64,000 nt of DNA from UBA7672 sp035995285 (GCA_035995285.1 DASYKO010000118.1:23869-87868), one strand, 5' to 3'; shown: positions 32,343 to 42,522, numbered from the stretch's first letter. Notes: a model not told the origin generated them from the letters alone. Numbers and translations: made by a program.

Positions 32343-34820
32343 ATGAGCAGCGCAATCCCAAACCTGGGCAAAGAGAAACTGGTCGTCATCGGCAACGGCA
32401 TGGCCGGATGCCGCGCGGTGGAGGAAATCCTCAAGCGCGATCCGAACCGCTACGCCATAACCATGTTCGGTGCAGAGCCGCGGGTGAACTACAACCGCAT
32501 CATGCTCTCGCCTGTCCTCGCCGGTGAAAAGAAGTTCGAGGACATCATCATCAACGGGGTGGAATGGTATCTCGACAACGCCATCACGCTGCACTCGGGC
32601 CATAAAGTCACCAGCATCGATCCGGTCAGCCGCACCGTCTTCGCCGAAGGGGGAGTGGTTGAATCGTACGACAAGCTGATCCTCGCCACCGGATCTGATC
32701 CCATCGTGCTCCCGCTACCTGGCGCCAAGTTGCAGGGCGTGGTCGCCTTCCGCGACATCGACGATGTCGACCGGATGGTGGCGATCTCGGGCCGAGGCGG
32801 AAACGCCATCGTCATCGGCGGCGGCCTGCTGGGTCTCGAAGCAGCCTACGGCCTCGCGCGGCGCGGCATGGGCGCCACCGTCGTCCACCTGATGGATGTG
32901 CTGATGGAGCGGCAACTGGACCCATCCGCCGGCCACCTGCTGGCGGAAGCGCTGAAGGCGCGTGGCGTCGCCACAGTCCTCGGCGCACAGTCGGAGGAAA
33001 TCCTCGGCGTCAACGGCAAGGTCACTGGTCTTCGCCTCAAGGGCGGACAGGTCCTCACCTGCGACCTGCTGGTGATGGCCGTCGGCATCAAGGCAAATGC
33101 TGCGCTGGGCAGGGAGACGGGGCTCAACGTCAATCGCGGCATCGTCGTCGACGATGCGATGCGGACCTCCGATCCCAACATCTTCGCCGTAGGCGAGTGC
33201 GCTGAGCATCGCGGCCAGTGTTACGGCCTCGTCGCGCCGATCTGGGAAATGTGCCGAGCGCTTGCCGATACGCTGACTGGCGCTGCAGGCGCCTATGAAG
33301 GCTCCATGCTGTCGACGCGCCTCAAGGTCTCTGGCGTAGACGTGTTCTCGGCAGGCCGCTTTGCCGGCGGAGAAGGCTGCGAAGACATCGTCTTCCGCGA
33401 TGCGGGGCGCGGCGTCTACAAGCGGATCGTGCTCGAGAAGGGCAAAATCGCAGGCGCGGTGCTGTTCGGCGACGCGGTCGACGGCGGCTGGTATTTCGAC
33501 CTGATGAAGGCCGGGACGGACGTCACTGATCTTCGCGAGACGCTGATGTTCGGACAGGCGGCGACGGAGGGCCTTCGCGGCCTGGACCCTAGCGCCGCCG
33601 TTGCAGCGATGGCTGACGCCGCAGAAGTGTGCGGCTGCAACGGCGTATGCAAAGGCACGATCACCACCGCCATAATCGAGAAGAAACTTACCAGTCTCGA
33701 TAGCGTGCGCGCCGTAACGAAAGCTTCCGCGTCATGCGGCACGTGCACGCCTCTTGTTGAAAAGCTGCTGAAACTCACGGCGGGGGATGCCGTTGTCGAA
33801 CACAAGGGACCCAAGCCTGTCTGCCCATGCACCCACTTCGGTCATGGCATCGTGCGCAAGCGCATCGTGGAGGAGCAGCTCAAGTCCATCCCTGCCGTGA
33901 TACAGGCTCTGGAATGGTCGACGCCGGATGGCTGCGCATCGTGCCGTCCCGCTCTCAATTACTATCTGCTCTGCGCCTGGCCGGGCGGCTACAAGGACGA
34001 TGCGCAGTCGCGCTTCGTCAACGAGCGCGTGCACGCCAACATCCAGAAGGACGGCACCTACTCCGTCATCCCGCGCATGTGGGGCGGCATGACGTCTTCC
34101 AAAGAGCTCCGCGCCATCGCCGACGTGGTCGACAAGTTCAACATCCCGGCGGTGAAAGTCACCGGCGGCCAGCGCATCGATCTGCTCGGCGTCGAGAAGC
34201 ACGATCTTCCAGCAGTATGGGCCGATCTCAACGCGGCCGGCATGGTCTCCGGCCACGCCTACGGCAAGGCGCTGCGTACGGTGAAGACATGCGTCGGCTC
34301 CGAATGGTGCCGCTTCGGCACGCAGGACTCCACCGGCCTCGGCGTCAAGCTGGAGAAACTGCTCTGGGGATCATGGACGCCGGCCAAAGTGAAGCTCGCC
34401 GTCTCCGGCTGTCCGCGCAATTGCGCCGAGGCGACCTGCAAGGACATCGGGGTGATCTGCGTTGACTCGGGCTACGAGATCCATGTCGGCGGCGCTGCGG
34501 GCCTGCACATCAAGGGCACGGAGATCATGGGCAAGGCAAAGACCGAGGCCGAAGCCATGGAGATGATCGCGGCCACGCTGCAGCTCTATCGTGAGGAGGG
34601 CTACTATCTCGAGCGCGTTTACAAATGGATGGACCGCGTTGGCCTCAAGTCGATCATCGAGCGCGTGGTCGATGACGCCGAAGAGCGCGCTGCTCTCCAT
34701 GCCCGCTTCATGCAGGCCCAGGCAACCAGCCAGGACGATCCGTGGGCCGAGCGCGCCGCCGGCGCCGAAGCATCCGAATTCCAGGGGCTGCGCACGCCTG
34801 TGCTGCAGGCCGCCGAATGA
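32343..34820 (+). CDS. nirB: Assimilatory nitrite reductase large subunit NirB (825 aa)
   Basis: This reduces nitrite to ammonium with NAD(P)H in the cytoplasm. Domains in order are an FAD/NAD(P) disulfide-reductase-type module (GNGMAGCRAVEE at the N-terminus, VIGGGLLGLEAAYGLA near residue 160), a BFD-like [2Fe-2S] domain with cysteines near 429-436 (CGCNGVC) and 465-468 (CGTC), and the siroheme/[4Fe-4S] nitrite-reductase domains with CVGSEWCRFG near 650 and SGCPRNCAEATC near 690. The four cluster cysteines are all present. Its stop overlaps the nirD start (ATGA). The length is normal for NirB/NasD. Confidence 0.96.
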   Translation: MSSAIPNLGKEKLVVIGNGMAGCRAVEEILKRDPNRYAITMFGAEPRVNYNRIMLSPVLAGEKKFEDIIINGVEWYLDNAITLHSGHKVTSIDPVSRTVFAEGGVVESYDKLILATGSDPIVLPLPGAKLQGVVAFRDIDDVDRMVAISGRGGNAIVIGGGLLGLEAAYGLARRGMGATVVHLMDVLMERQLDPSAGHLLAEALKARGVATVLGAQSEEILGVNGKVTGLRLKGGQVLTCDLLVMAVGIKANAALGRETGLNVNRGIVVDDAMRTSDPNIFAVGECAEHRGQCYGLVAPIWEMCRALADTLTGAAGAYEGSMLSTRLKVSGVDVFSAGRFAGGEGCEDIVFRDAGRGVYKRIVLEKGKIAGAVLFGDAVDGGWYFDLMKAGTDVTDLRETLMFGQAATEGLRGLDPSAAVAAMADAAEVCGCNGVCKGTITTAIIEKKLTSLDSVRAVTKASASCGTCTPLVEKLLKLTAGDAVVEHKGPKPVCPCTHFGHGIVRKRIVEEQLKSIPAVIQALEWSTPDGCASCRPALNYYLLCAWPGGYKDDAQSRFVNERVHANIQKDGTYSVIPRMWGGMTSSKELRAIADVVDKFNIPAVKVTGGQRIDLLGVEKHDLPAVWADLNAAGMVSGHAYGKALRTVKTCVGSEWCRFGTQDSTGLGVKLEKLLWGSWTPAKVKLAVSGCPRNCAEATCKDIGVICVDSGYEIHVGGAAGLHIKGTEIMGKAKTEAEAMEMIAATLQLYREEGYYLERVYKWMDRVGLKSIIERVVDDAEERAALHARFMQAQATSQDDPWAERAAGAEASEFQGLRTPVLQAAE

Positions 34821-35164
34821 CCGCCATGATTGTCGAACGCCTCTGGCTCGATGTCTGCGCGCTGGAGGATATCCCGCAGCGCGGCGCGCGCCGCATCGGC
34901 GCCGCTACAAAACCGGTTGCGATTTTCCGCACCGGCGAGGATGAGGTCTACGCTCTGGTCGACCGCTGCCCGCACAGACAAGGCCCGCTCAGCATGGGCA
35001 TCGTGCATGGCTCCGCCGTCACCTGCCCGCTGCACGGCATGAAGATTGATCTGGCCACTGGCGAGCCCATGGGCGCTGATGCCGGCAAGGGCTGCGCGCC
35101 GCGGATCGACGTGAAACTCGAGCGCGGCCGCGTGCTGATTGACGCCAGCGCCATCGCTCAATGA
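34817..35164 (+). CDS. nirD: Nitrite reductase small subunit NirD, Rieske-type (115 aa)
   Basis: A Rieske-fold small subunit of the NADH-nitrite reductase. Unlike many NirD proteins, which have lost the cluster ligands, this one keeps Cys-x-His (DRCPHRQGP) and Cys-x2-His (TCPLHGMKIDL), so it may bind a [2Fe-2S] cluster. It starts at the ATG overlapping the nirB stop (ATGA), and its own stop overlaps the nasA start the same way. A second in-frame ATG is three codons later. Confidence 0.93.
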   Translation: MTAMIVERLWLDVCALEDIPQRGARRIGAATKPVAIFRTGEDEVYALVDRCPHRQGPLSMGIVHGSAVTCPLHGMKIDLATGEPMGADAGKGCAPRIDVKLERGRVLIDASAIAQ

Positions 35165-37857
35165 GCACAACCACGCCCGGCGACGTTCGCACCACATGCC
35201 CCTATTGCGGCGTGGGCTGCGGGCTGATTGCGACGCCGGGCGAGAACCGCTCGCTGAAGATCAAGCCGGACAAGACGCACCCCGCGAACGAAGGCCGCAT
35301 CTGCTCCAAGGGCGCGGCGCTGGGCGAGACCATCGGACTTGGCGGACGCCTGCTCCACCCCATGATCGGCGACAAGCGCGTCAACTGGGATCGCGCTCTC
35401 ACCCATGTTGCGCGTGGGCTGCAGCGCATCATCGACCGCCACGGACCCGACGCCGTCGCCTTCTACGTCTCCGGCCAGCTGCTGACCGAGGACTACTACG
35501 CCGCCAACAAGCTGATGAAGGGGTTCATCGGCTCGGGCAACATCGACACCAACTCGCGCCTCTGCATGGCCTCCGCCGTCGCCGCGCACACGCAGGCCTT
35601 CGGCGGCGATTTTGTGCCGGGCTGCTATGAGGACATTGACCTCGCCGATCTTGTCGTGATGACCGGTCACAACGCGGCGTGGACACATCCGGTGCTGTTC
35701 CGGCGCATGGAAGCGGCGCGCAACCACGGCCAGCGCCATGTGGTGATCGATCCCCGGCGCACGGAAACGGCAGACGTCGCCGACTTGCACCTGCCGCTGG
35801 CCCCGCAGATGGATGTGCGGCTGTGGAACGGCCTGCTAGCGGATCTGATCCGGCGCAACGCCATCGATCGCACCTACATCGCGGCGCATGTCTCTGGCTT
35901 CCATGACATCGAAGTAGCGCTCTCCGAGGCAGATCAATCCGTCTCCGCCGTGGCCGCCGATTGCGGCGTTGAACCCGCTGACCTCGAACGCTTCTTCCGC
36001 ATGTTCGCTGAGACGCCGCGCACGGTGAGTCTCTTCTCGATGGGCGCGAACCAGTCGGCGCAGGGCGTGGCCAAAGGCCTGTCTGTCATCAACGCCCACC
36101 TCGCCACCGGCCGTATCGGCAAGCCCGGCGCCTGCCCGTTCTCCATCACCGGCCAGCCCAACGCGATGGGCGGGCGCGAGACGGGCGGCATGGCCAACAC
36201 GCTCGCTGCGCACATGGGGTTCGATGACGCCTCGCGCGACCGCGTGCAGCGCTTCTGGTCCTCGCCCACTATCGCGCCGAAGCCGGGCCTCAAGGCCGTC
36301 GACATGTTCGAGGCCATCCACGACGGGCGTATCAAGGCGGTCTGGGTGATGGCGACCAACCCGGCAGTCAGCCTGCCGAATTCCAACCGTATCCGCGAGG
36401 CGCTGGCGAAGTGTCCGCTGGTGATCGTGTCCGACTGTATGGCTGAAACCGACACCATGGCGTTCGCGCATGTGAAGCTGCCGGCGATGGCCTGGAGCGA
36501 GAAGGACGGCTCAGTCACCAATTCCGAGCGCCGCATCTCGCGCCAACGCGCAAGCTTGCCCGCGGCGGGCGAGGCGCGATCCGACTGGAGCATCATCGCT
36601 GGCGTTGGCGCCCGGATGGGTCACCGCGACGCCTTCGTCTGGCGCAATCAGGCCGATGTATTCCGCGAATATGCGCGCCTGACCGCTTACGAGAATCTTG
36701 GCCCAGAGGGCAATGGCCGCCTGCTCGACCTATCTTCGCTCGTCGGCATGACGGATGCGGATTATGACGCGTTCGAGCCGGCCCAGTGGCCGTTGCGCTC
36801 ACGTGCAGGCACGCCGCGCCTGTTCACCGATCGCGTCTTTCCCCGTCCCGATGGACGCGCTCGCATGGTCGCCGTGCGAGCCAAAGGCCCTGCCGAGCCG
36901 GTCAGCCTGCGTTATCCGCTCTCGCTCAACACCGGCCGCATCCGCGATCAGTGGCATACCATGACACGCACTGCGCTCTCGCCTGCCCTTATGCGCCACA
37001 TCCCCGAACCGTTCGTGGAGATCCACCCACAGGATGCCGCTGCCTCCGGCGTGATTGACGGCCGCCTCACCTGTATCGAGACGGCGCGCGGAGAAACCGT
37101 GGCCCTCGCCCGCGTGACGGACCGCCAGCGCCGCGGCTCCATCTTTATGCCGATGCACTGGACAGACGCCTTCGCACCGAGCGCCCGCTGCAACGCCAAT
37201 GTTAGCGGCCCGGTCGATCCTGTCTCCGGCCAGCCCGAGTTCAAGCACACGCCAGCCCGCATCTACGGCTATCGCGAGACCTGGGCAGGCTTCTACATCG
37301 CACGTGAGGCCGCCCCACTCCCCAAAGGCGCCGACGTGATCTGGCGCCGCATCCCGCAGGCCGGCGCGCATCTCCACGAATTCGCGGGCCGGGGTGACGC
37401 ATCCGAACGCGACCTTATCTCCAAGGCTCTCCTGCGCGACGCCGAAGGCGACTTTGTGCGGTTCGACGATCCCGCCGCGCGTTCCTCCCGACAGGCTTGG
37501 ATTAGCAATGGGCGGCTCGACCGCGTGCTGTTCTTCGGCCAGCGCCTGCCGCCGCGCGACTGGCTCGTCACCGCCTTCGCGGAGGAGCAGCTCTCCGACG
37601 ACACGCGCCGCTTCCTGCTGCATGGCCGCGCGCCGAATGCCGTGCTGGACACCAGCCCGATCGTCTGCGCCTGCGCAGGCATCACCTCCCGCACCATCAC
37701 CTCCGCCATTTCCGCAGGCGCCTGTACGCTCGATGCGGTAGGCGAGACGACGCGCGCGGGGATGACATGCGGCTCGTGCCGCACCGAGATTTCCCGGCTT
37801 ATCGCCGAAGCGCCTGCCCCGGCCAACCTCAAGACAGAGAACCGCAATGCCGCATGA
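35161..37857 (+). CDS. nasA: Assimilatory nitrate reductase catalytic subunit NasA (898 aa)
   Basis: A molybdopterin-guanine-dinucleotide enzyme that reduces nitrate to nitrite in the cytoplasm. The N-terminal [4Fe-4S] motif is CPYCGVGCGL with the fourth cysteine in GRICSKG. The molybdenum-domain regions SQGVAKGLSVINAHLATGRI, ITGQPNAMGGRE and VWVMATNPAVSLPNS follow. The C-terminal 70 residues form a BFD-like [2Fe-2S] domain (VCACAG ... CGSC), as in the Klebsiella-type NasA. There is no Tat signal, consistent with an assimilatory enzyme. It overlaps nirD upstream and the methyltransferase gene downstream by 11 bases. Confidence 0.95.
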   Translation: MSTTTPGDVRTTCPYCGVGCGLIATPGENRSLKIKPDKTHPANEGRICSKGAALGETIGLGGRLLHPMIGDKRVNWDRALTHVARGLQRIIDRHGPDAVAFYVSGQLLTEDYYAANKLMKGFIGSGNIDTNSRLCMASAVAAHTQAFGGDFVPGCYEDIDLADLVVMTGHNAAWTHPVLFRRMEAARNHGQRHVVIDPRRTETADVADLHLPLAPQMDVRLWNGLLADLIRRNAIDRTYIAAHVSGFHDIEVALSEADQSVSAVAADCGVEPADLERFFRMFAETPRTVSLFSMGANQSAQGVAKGLSVINAHLATGRIGKPGACPFSITGQPNAMGGRETGGMANTLAAHMGFDDASRDRVQRFWSSPTIAPKPGLKAVDMFEAIHDGRIKAVWVMATNPAVSLPNSNRIREALAKCPLVIVSDCMAETDTMAFAHVKLPAMAWSEKDGSVTNSERRISRQRASLPAAGEARSDWSIIAGVGARMGHRDAFVWRNQADVFREYARLTAYENLGPEGNGRLLDLSSLVGMTDADYDAFEPAQWPLRSRAGTPRLFTDRVFPRPDGRARMVAVRAKGPAEPVSLRYPLSLNTGRIRDQWHTMTRTALSPALMRHIPEPFVEIHPQDAAASGVIDGRLTCIETARGETVALARVTDRQRRGSIFMPMHWTDAFAPSARCNANVSGPVDPVSGQPEFKHTPARIYGYRETWAGFYIAREAAPLPKGADVIWRRIPQAGAHLHEFAGRGDASERDLISKALLRDAEGDFVRFDDPAARSSRQAWISNGRLDRVLFFGQRLPPRDWLVTAFAEEQLSDDTRRFLLHGRAPNAVLDTSPIVCACAGITSRTITSAISAGACTLDAVGETTRAGMTCGSCRTEISRLIAEAPAPANLKTENRNAA

Positions 37858-38644
37858 CAGAGACCCGGTTAGGCGCGGCCGCGTCCAGCTCGTCGGCGCC
37901 GGTCCGGGCGCGGCGGACCTCCTCACCCTCCGCGCGCTTCGAGCCATAGAGAGCGCCGACGTCATCCTCTACGACGCCCTTGTCGGAGACGAGATCCGCG
38001 CATTCTTTCCTGCCTCGGCCCGCGCGATCGCGACCGGCAAGCGCGGCCATCGCGCTTCGACATCGCAGGACTTCATCAATCGCCTGATGGTGCGCTTTGC
38101 CCGGACAGGCGCAACCGTCGTGCGCCTCAAGGGCGGCGATCCATCCATCTTCGGCCGCGCGGCGGAGGAGCGCGCCTTTGTCGAGGCGCAAGGCATCGAT
38201 GTGGACATCATCCCCGGCATAACGACGGCGAGCGCCGCCGCCGCGCAATTCGGCTTTTCGCTGACTGCCCGCCAAAGGGCGAGGCGCGTCATCTTCGCCA
38301 CGGGCCGAACACTCGACGGCGCTGCCGAGAGCTGGCGCGCCGCTGCGGACCCTGAGACGACCCTCTGCCTCTACATGGGATGCGCCGACATCAGTGCGAT
38401 TGCCGCGCGCCTCATCGCTGCCGGTCTTGATGGCAATACACCGGCGCTCGCCGCGCTCGACGTTTCGAGGGCGGGCGCGAGCCTCATTCGCTCGACCCTG
38501 GCCGGCCTGCCGGCCGACCTATCCAACGTGAGCTCGGGCGCGCCCGTGTTTATCTGCATCGGCGCCGTCGCCGCTGACGCGAGCGAGCAACACCTTCCCG
38601 AACAGCAGGAAATCCTCCTCGCAGCGCAAGGCATGTCTCGATGA
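37847..38644 (+). CDS. cobA: Uroporphyrinogen-III C-methyltransferase (265 aa)
   Basis: A SAM-dependent enzyme that makes precorrin-2, the first step to the siroheme needed by NirB. Motifs are VQLVGAGPGAADLLTLRAL at the N-terminus, GKRGHRASTSQDFINRLM, VVRLKGGDPSIFGRAAEE and PGITTASAAAAQFG. It has only the methyltransferase domain, so the dehydrogenase/ferrochelatase (CysG N-terminal part) must be encoded elsewhere. Placement in the nitrate operon ties cofactor supply to nitrite reductase synthesis. Confidence 0.94.
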   Translation: MPHDRDPVRRGRVQLVGAGPGAADLLTLRALRAIESADVILYDALVGDEIRAFFPASARAIATGKRGHRASTSQDFINRLMVRFARTGATVVRLKGGDPSIFGRAAEERAFVEAQGIDVDIIPGITTASAAAAQFGFSLTARQRARRVIFATGRTLDGAAESWRAAADPETTLCLYMGCADISAIAARLIAAGLDGNTPALAALDVSRAGASLIRSTLAGLPADLSNVSSGAPVFICIGAVAADASEQHLPEQQEILLAAQGMSR

Positions 38645-39150
38645 ACACCGTCCAGGTCCAGATCAACGCTGTAGGCATCCCGCTCGGCGATGAGCACCGC
38701 GTCTTCGGTTTCGAAGCCGACTTCGCCCAGGACCTGCGCTGCATCCCAATGGTCGTGCGCTTCAAGCTGGACCGCTGCGGAATCAAGCTGTCGCTGAAAC
38801 AATGGTCGAGATTTGGGCGTGAGAACCGCGCGGCGCTGCTCATCCGGCGCTGCGATACAGCGAAGGAGGCCGGCAGCTATCGAGAGACGCTGATAGATCT
38901 CGTGGAGACATGCGGAGGCGGCGGCGTGGCATGGCTCGCCCCGGATCCCGCACCTGTGTGGGCTGAAGAACGGCAGGTTCCGCTCCCGGTGGTCGAACAG
39001 GCTGCACGCTCAGGCATCGCCCCGCCCTTGGCCGGCCATTGGGCGCGCCTTGCCCCGATCGAACGTTTCGCGCTCGTGAAACTTGCCCGCTCCAACCATG
39101 ACAACGACAACTTCCTGCCGGCCATGCGCGAGTTCGGTCTCATCCCCTAG
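38641..39150 (+). CDS. Nitrate reductase associated protein (169 aa)
   Basis: A small cytoplasmic protein of the family named for its co-occurrence with nitrate reductase, best known in cyanobacteria. The signature HRVFGFEADFAQDLRCIPM is followed by VRFKLDRCGIKLSLKQWSRF and a C-terminal IERFALVKLARSNHDNDNF segment. Its start overlaps the methyltransferase stop by ATGA, so it is the last gene of the nitrate operon. The molecular role of the family is unknown; a maturation or assembly factor for NasA is a reasonable guess. Confidence 0.85.
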   Translation: MNTVQVQINAVGIPLGDEHRVFGFEADFAQDLRCIPMVVRFKLDRCGIKLSLKQWSRFGRENRAALLIRRCDTAKEAGSYRETLIDLVETCGGGGVAWLAPDPAPVWAEERQVPLPVVEQAARSGIAPPLAGHWARLAPIERFALVKLARSNHDNDNFLPAMREFGLIP

Positions 39151-39567
39151 ACGCTGCCTAGCGCCGCAACGCAGCCAGCGCCGATGAACCGGGACGATCC
39201 TTCCGCAAGAAATTTTCCGAAAACCAGCGTCATGAGTTGTGCTGCGACGCGAAAGAAAATCTCGGGTGCGCTGATACCGGTTCGTTCGGCAGGAACCTCT
39301 GCGCTGTTGGCTGCCGTTACGGTGGATTAGGGAACTCCTGAGTGCGCCTCCGCCGAAGCGTCGCCGTCTGAATTGCGGCGTCGCAGTAATCGACATGCAA
39401 CCCGCGATCGCGATGCCGTCATGGCTGACGCTGCGGCGCCGTTGACGCGTTTCCGCGTGAGGCAGAGCCTCCCCTTTGCGCGAACTGCAAGAGCAGACAC
39501 AGCGTCGGCGCATGATCGCCAAGCACAGCGCCGTTGGGAGGACATCTGCATTGGGGAGAAGCGTCCT
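39151..39567. other. 417-bp intergenic region
   Basis: This lies between the nitrate operon and the second TonB receptor. One frame is open through the right half in phase with the receptor, but it lacks any signal-peptide character and is better read as leader. I see no clear terminator after the nitrate operon and no clear operator. Confidence 0.5.
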
Positions 39568-42522
39568 ATGGCGCGTATGCATCGCATTTCACTTGTCAGC
39601 TTAGCCGTTCTCGGTTTCGCCATGCCCGCTGTCGCGCAAAACGCGCCGCAACCGGCGCCACAGGCCGAGCAGCCACAGAGCCGCGCAGACCAACGGGCAA
39701 GCGACGTCGTCGTGGTGACGGCGCAAAAGCGCGAAGAAACCGTCCAGGACATTGCGATTGCCGTCACGGCCATAACGGACGAGCTTCGCGACGAGATCGG
39801 CCTGACGACGGTGCAGGATTACACCAACTTCGCCCCCGGCCTTTCCTACTCGACCGCCAACGATCGCCTCGGCATGCGCGGCGTGACGCGCACGTCGAAC
39901 AATTTCGGCATCCGTTCGGGCATCTCGAACTATGTCGACGGCGTCTACTTCTCGTCCGCCATTCCCGCGAGCCGCGAGACGATCTTCGTGGATCGCGTGG
40001 AAGTGGTGCGCGGCCCGCAGGGCACGCTCTATGGCCGCGACTCGATCGGCGGCGCCCTCAACGTCATCACCAAGCGCCCGACGGACGAGTTCGAAGGGCA
40101 GATGAACATGGGGGGCGGCGACTTCGACTCGCGGAAGATCGAGATGACCCTCGCCGGCCCCATCACGGACTGGCTGCGTTATCGCGTGGGCGCATCGCGC
40201 AACTTCCAGGGCGAAGGCTATTTCAAAAACGTTGCGGGCCTGGAGTCGGAAGGCGGCCGGCGCGACGACACCTATGTCGAGGCCCAGCTTGAAGGCGATA
40301 TCGGCGAGCGCTTTGACTGGTGGGCGCGGTACGGAAGGCTGAGCTGGCATCGCGTCGGCGCGCCCGGCGGCCGCACCGGCGCCGGCGATTCCGAGGCCTA
40401 TGACACGCGCCTGTTCGGCGCGCCTGGCGGCGCCAACATCAACAGCCTCTTCGGCATGAGCCCCGTGGCGCAGAACGTTGTGCAGCTGGGCAGCCAGAAG
40501 ACCAACCCGAACGCCGGCCGGTCCGAGCAGCGCAGCTTCAACACGGACTTCACGCAGTTCACCGATCTTTTTCCGACGACGGAAGGCGCGATCGAGGCCA
40601 CCTACCACGCTGACAATTTCGACGTGAAATATCTCGGCGGCTATGTCTGGTATCACTACAATCTGCAGATCGATAACGACGGCGGTCCCGTCAGGAGTTT
40701 TACTCTCCCGGTCGCCTTGAACGGCACACCCGCCGGCACGCCGCTCTCAGTGGCCCGCGTCACCGACTACAACGAGAACCGCGCCTGGTACTCCAACGAG
40801 ATCAACATCACCTCGACGGGAGACGGGCCGCTTTCGTGGATCACCGGCCTCTATCAGTACCAGGAAAACTACAGCCAGCCGGTCTACGTCACCTCGCTTC
40901 CGGCAATCGGCCAGCCGGTCTTCCGGGTGGACGGCCTCATCCTGCCGGATCTTGCGGACTTCAACGGGCGCAACGACCATTCGGGTTCGCCCGTTGGCGG
41001 CGATCTCTGGTATTTCTCCAACAACAAGGGCCTGAACAACGCCTACGGCGCCTTCCTGCAGGGCGACTATCAGTTCAACGACCAATGGAAAGTCACGGCA
41101 GGCATACGCTGGTCGAAGGACGTGATGAATGGCGCAGACCAGATCCGCTACATCGCCCACTACGCCGTTGATCTCGGCGGCCCTGCGCGCGTCGACCTGA
41201 CGTCGGCCGCAAACAACATCTTCGGCGGCCCGGATCCGACGACAGTGACACCCGCCAACCCGTGCGGGCTCGCGGGCAAGGGTATCGTGAACGCCAATCC
41301 GACGCCGGCCAACAGCGTGCCGGATGACGGGCCTTTCGGCATCGTGTTCAACTGCGGCGGCATCAACGACCGCAGCCGCTATGGCATCTACGTCGATCCC
41401 ACGACAGGCGTCGCCACGCGCCAGCTGGCGGCTTCGTGGAACGAGGTCACGGGCGTGCTCGGCCTCGACTGGACGCCGGACAAGGACACGCTGGTGTACG
41501 GCAAATACAATCGCGGCTACAAACCAGGCGGCCTCGGCTGCTCCGACGTGAACTGCAACCTCACGGTCACGCCCTACACAGACAAGGAGCTGGTCGACGC
41601 CTTCGAGCTTGGCTTCAAGCGCGAATGGCGGGACTGGAATCTCACCACAAACGCGACGGCGTTTTACTACGACTACCAGGGCTACCAGGTTCCGAACACC
41701 ATCGTTCCCGAACCGGTCGGCGGCATCCGGCCGCCGCCTTATGTGGCCTACGTCAACCTGCCCGAGGTGCACACAAGCGGCTTCGAGCTGGAGACGACCT
41801 GGTATCCGACCGACAACCTGCGCTTCCTAGTGAACTACGGCTACACGAATCCGGAAATCATGGAATCGCCGAGCCTGATCGACGATCTCGACCCGTTTGC
41901 GCTGGACCCGAGCGCACGGCCGCAGGGCGCCCCAGTCCCGCACTCGGCGGCGCAAGCGGCGCAGTGCAATCCGGCGCAAGGAGGAACCAACGCGGGGGCG
42001 CCGATCGGCGCGCCCAACTGCACCCGGCAGCAGGGCCAGTCGCTGGAAGGCAACATCCTGCCGTTCAGCCCGAAGAACAAGATCGCGGTCGTCGGAACCT
42101 ATACCTGGGACTTCGAAGACGGATCTACGCTGGACGCCTCGCTCAGCTATTTCTGGCAGGACATCGCCTTCTCATCGGTCTTCAACCGCTGGGCCAACAA
42201 GATGCCGTCGTGGGACCAGACCGATGGCCGCATCAGCTGGACCAGCCCGAACGGCACGTTCACGCTCATAGGCTTCGTGCGGAACATCTTCGAGGAGCTG
42301 CAGTATGACGAGCGCAGCGGCGGCCGCCGCATCGCTGGCAGCGCACTCGGCGTTCCGGGAAGGCGCGACGTTCCCGCGCTTGAACGCTGCGGGGCGAGCG
42401 CAGCAACGACGATCGGGTTCGGCATAGACCCGACCGGCTATCTGCCGAGCGACTGCCTAACCGTGACGGACACCTATCGTCCGCCGCGGACCTTCGGCGC
42501 GGAACTGCAGTTCCGGTTCTAG
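39568..42522 (+). CDS. TonB-dependent outer-membrane receptor (984 aa)
   Basis: A large outer-membrane receptor. The signal peptide ends at AVA-QN (residue 23). The TonB box region is DVVVVTAQKREETVQDIAIA at about residues 46-65, followed by the plug (LGMRGVTRTSNNFGIRSG, VEVVRGPQGTLYGRDSIGG). The barrel ends FGAELQFRF. Several cysteines in an extracellular-type loop near the C-terminal third (NPCGLAG, FNCGG, CSDVNCNLT) are unusual for the family and may form disulfides. The start at 39568 was chosen for its GGGGAG site and signal peptide. The VVVTAQKREE type is abundant in sphingomonads and Caulobacterales; the ligand is unknown. Confidence 0.92.
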   Translation: MARMHRISLVSLAVLGFAMPAVAQNAPQPAPQAEQPQSRADQRASDVVVVTAQKREETVQDIAIAVTAITDELRDEIGLTTVQDYTNFAPGLSYSTANDRLGMRGVTRTSNNFGIRSGISNYVDGVYFSSAIPASRETIFVDRVEVVRGPQGTLYGRDSIGGALNVITKRPTDEFEGQMNMGGGDFDSRKIEMTLAGPITDWLRYRVGASRNFQGEGYFKNVAGLESEGGRRDDTYVEAQLEGDIGERFDWWARYGRLSWHRVGAPGGRTGAGDSEAYDTRLFGAPGGANINSLFGMSPVAQNVVQLGSQKTNPNAGRSEQRSFNTDFTQFTDLFPTTEGAIEATYHADNFDVKYLGGYVWYHYNLQIDNDGGPVRSFTLPVALNGTPAGTPLSVARVTDYNENRAWYSNEINITSTGDGPLSWITGLYQYQENYSQPVYVTSLPAIGQPVFRVDGLILPDLADFNGRNDHSGSPVGGDLWYFSNNKGLNNAYGAFLQGDYQFNDQWKVTAGIRWSKDVMNGADQIRYIAHYAVDLGGPARVDLTSAANNIFGGPDPTTVTPANPCGLAGKGIVNANPTPANSVPDDGPFGIVFNCGGINDRSRYGIYVDPTTGVATRQLAASWNEVTGVLGLDWTPDKDTLVYGKYNRGYKPGGLGCSDVNCNLTVTPYTDKELVDAFELGFKREWRDWNLTTNATAFYYDYQGYQVPNTIVPEPVGGIRPPPYVAYVNLPEVHTSGFELETTWYPTDNLRFLVNYGYTNPEIMESPSLIDDLDPFALDPSARPQGAPVPHSAAQAAQCNPAQGGTNAGAPIGAPNCTRQQGQSLEGNILPFSPKNKIAVVGTYTWDFEDGSTLDASLSYFWQDIAFSSVFNRWANKMPSWDQTDGRISWTSPNGTFTLIGFVRNIFEELQYDERSGGRRIAGSALGVPGRRDVPALERCGASAATTIGFGIDPTGYLPSDCLTVTDTYRPPRTFGAELQFRF

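Noticed and set aside
39373..39567. Extended start for the second TonB receptor
   Set aside because: The extension has no signal peptide; the ATG at 39568 gives a normal signal peptide and a GGGGAG site.
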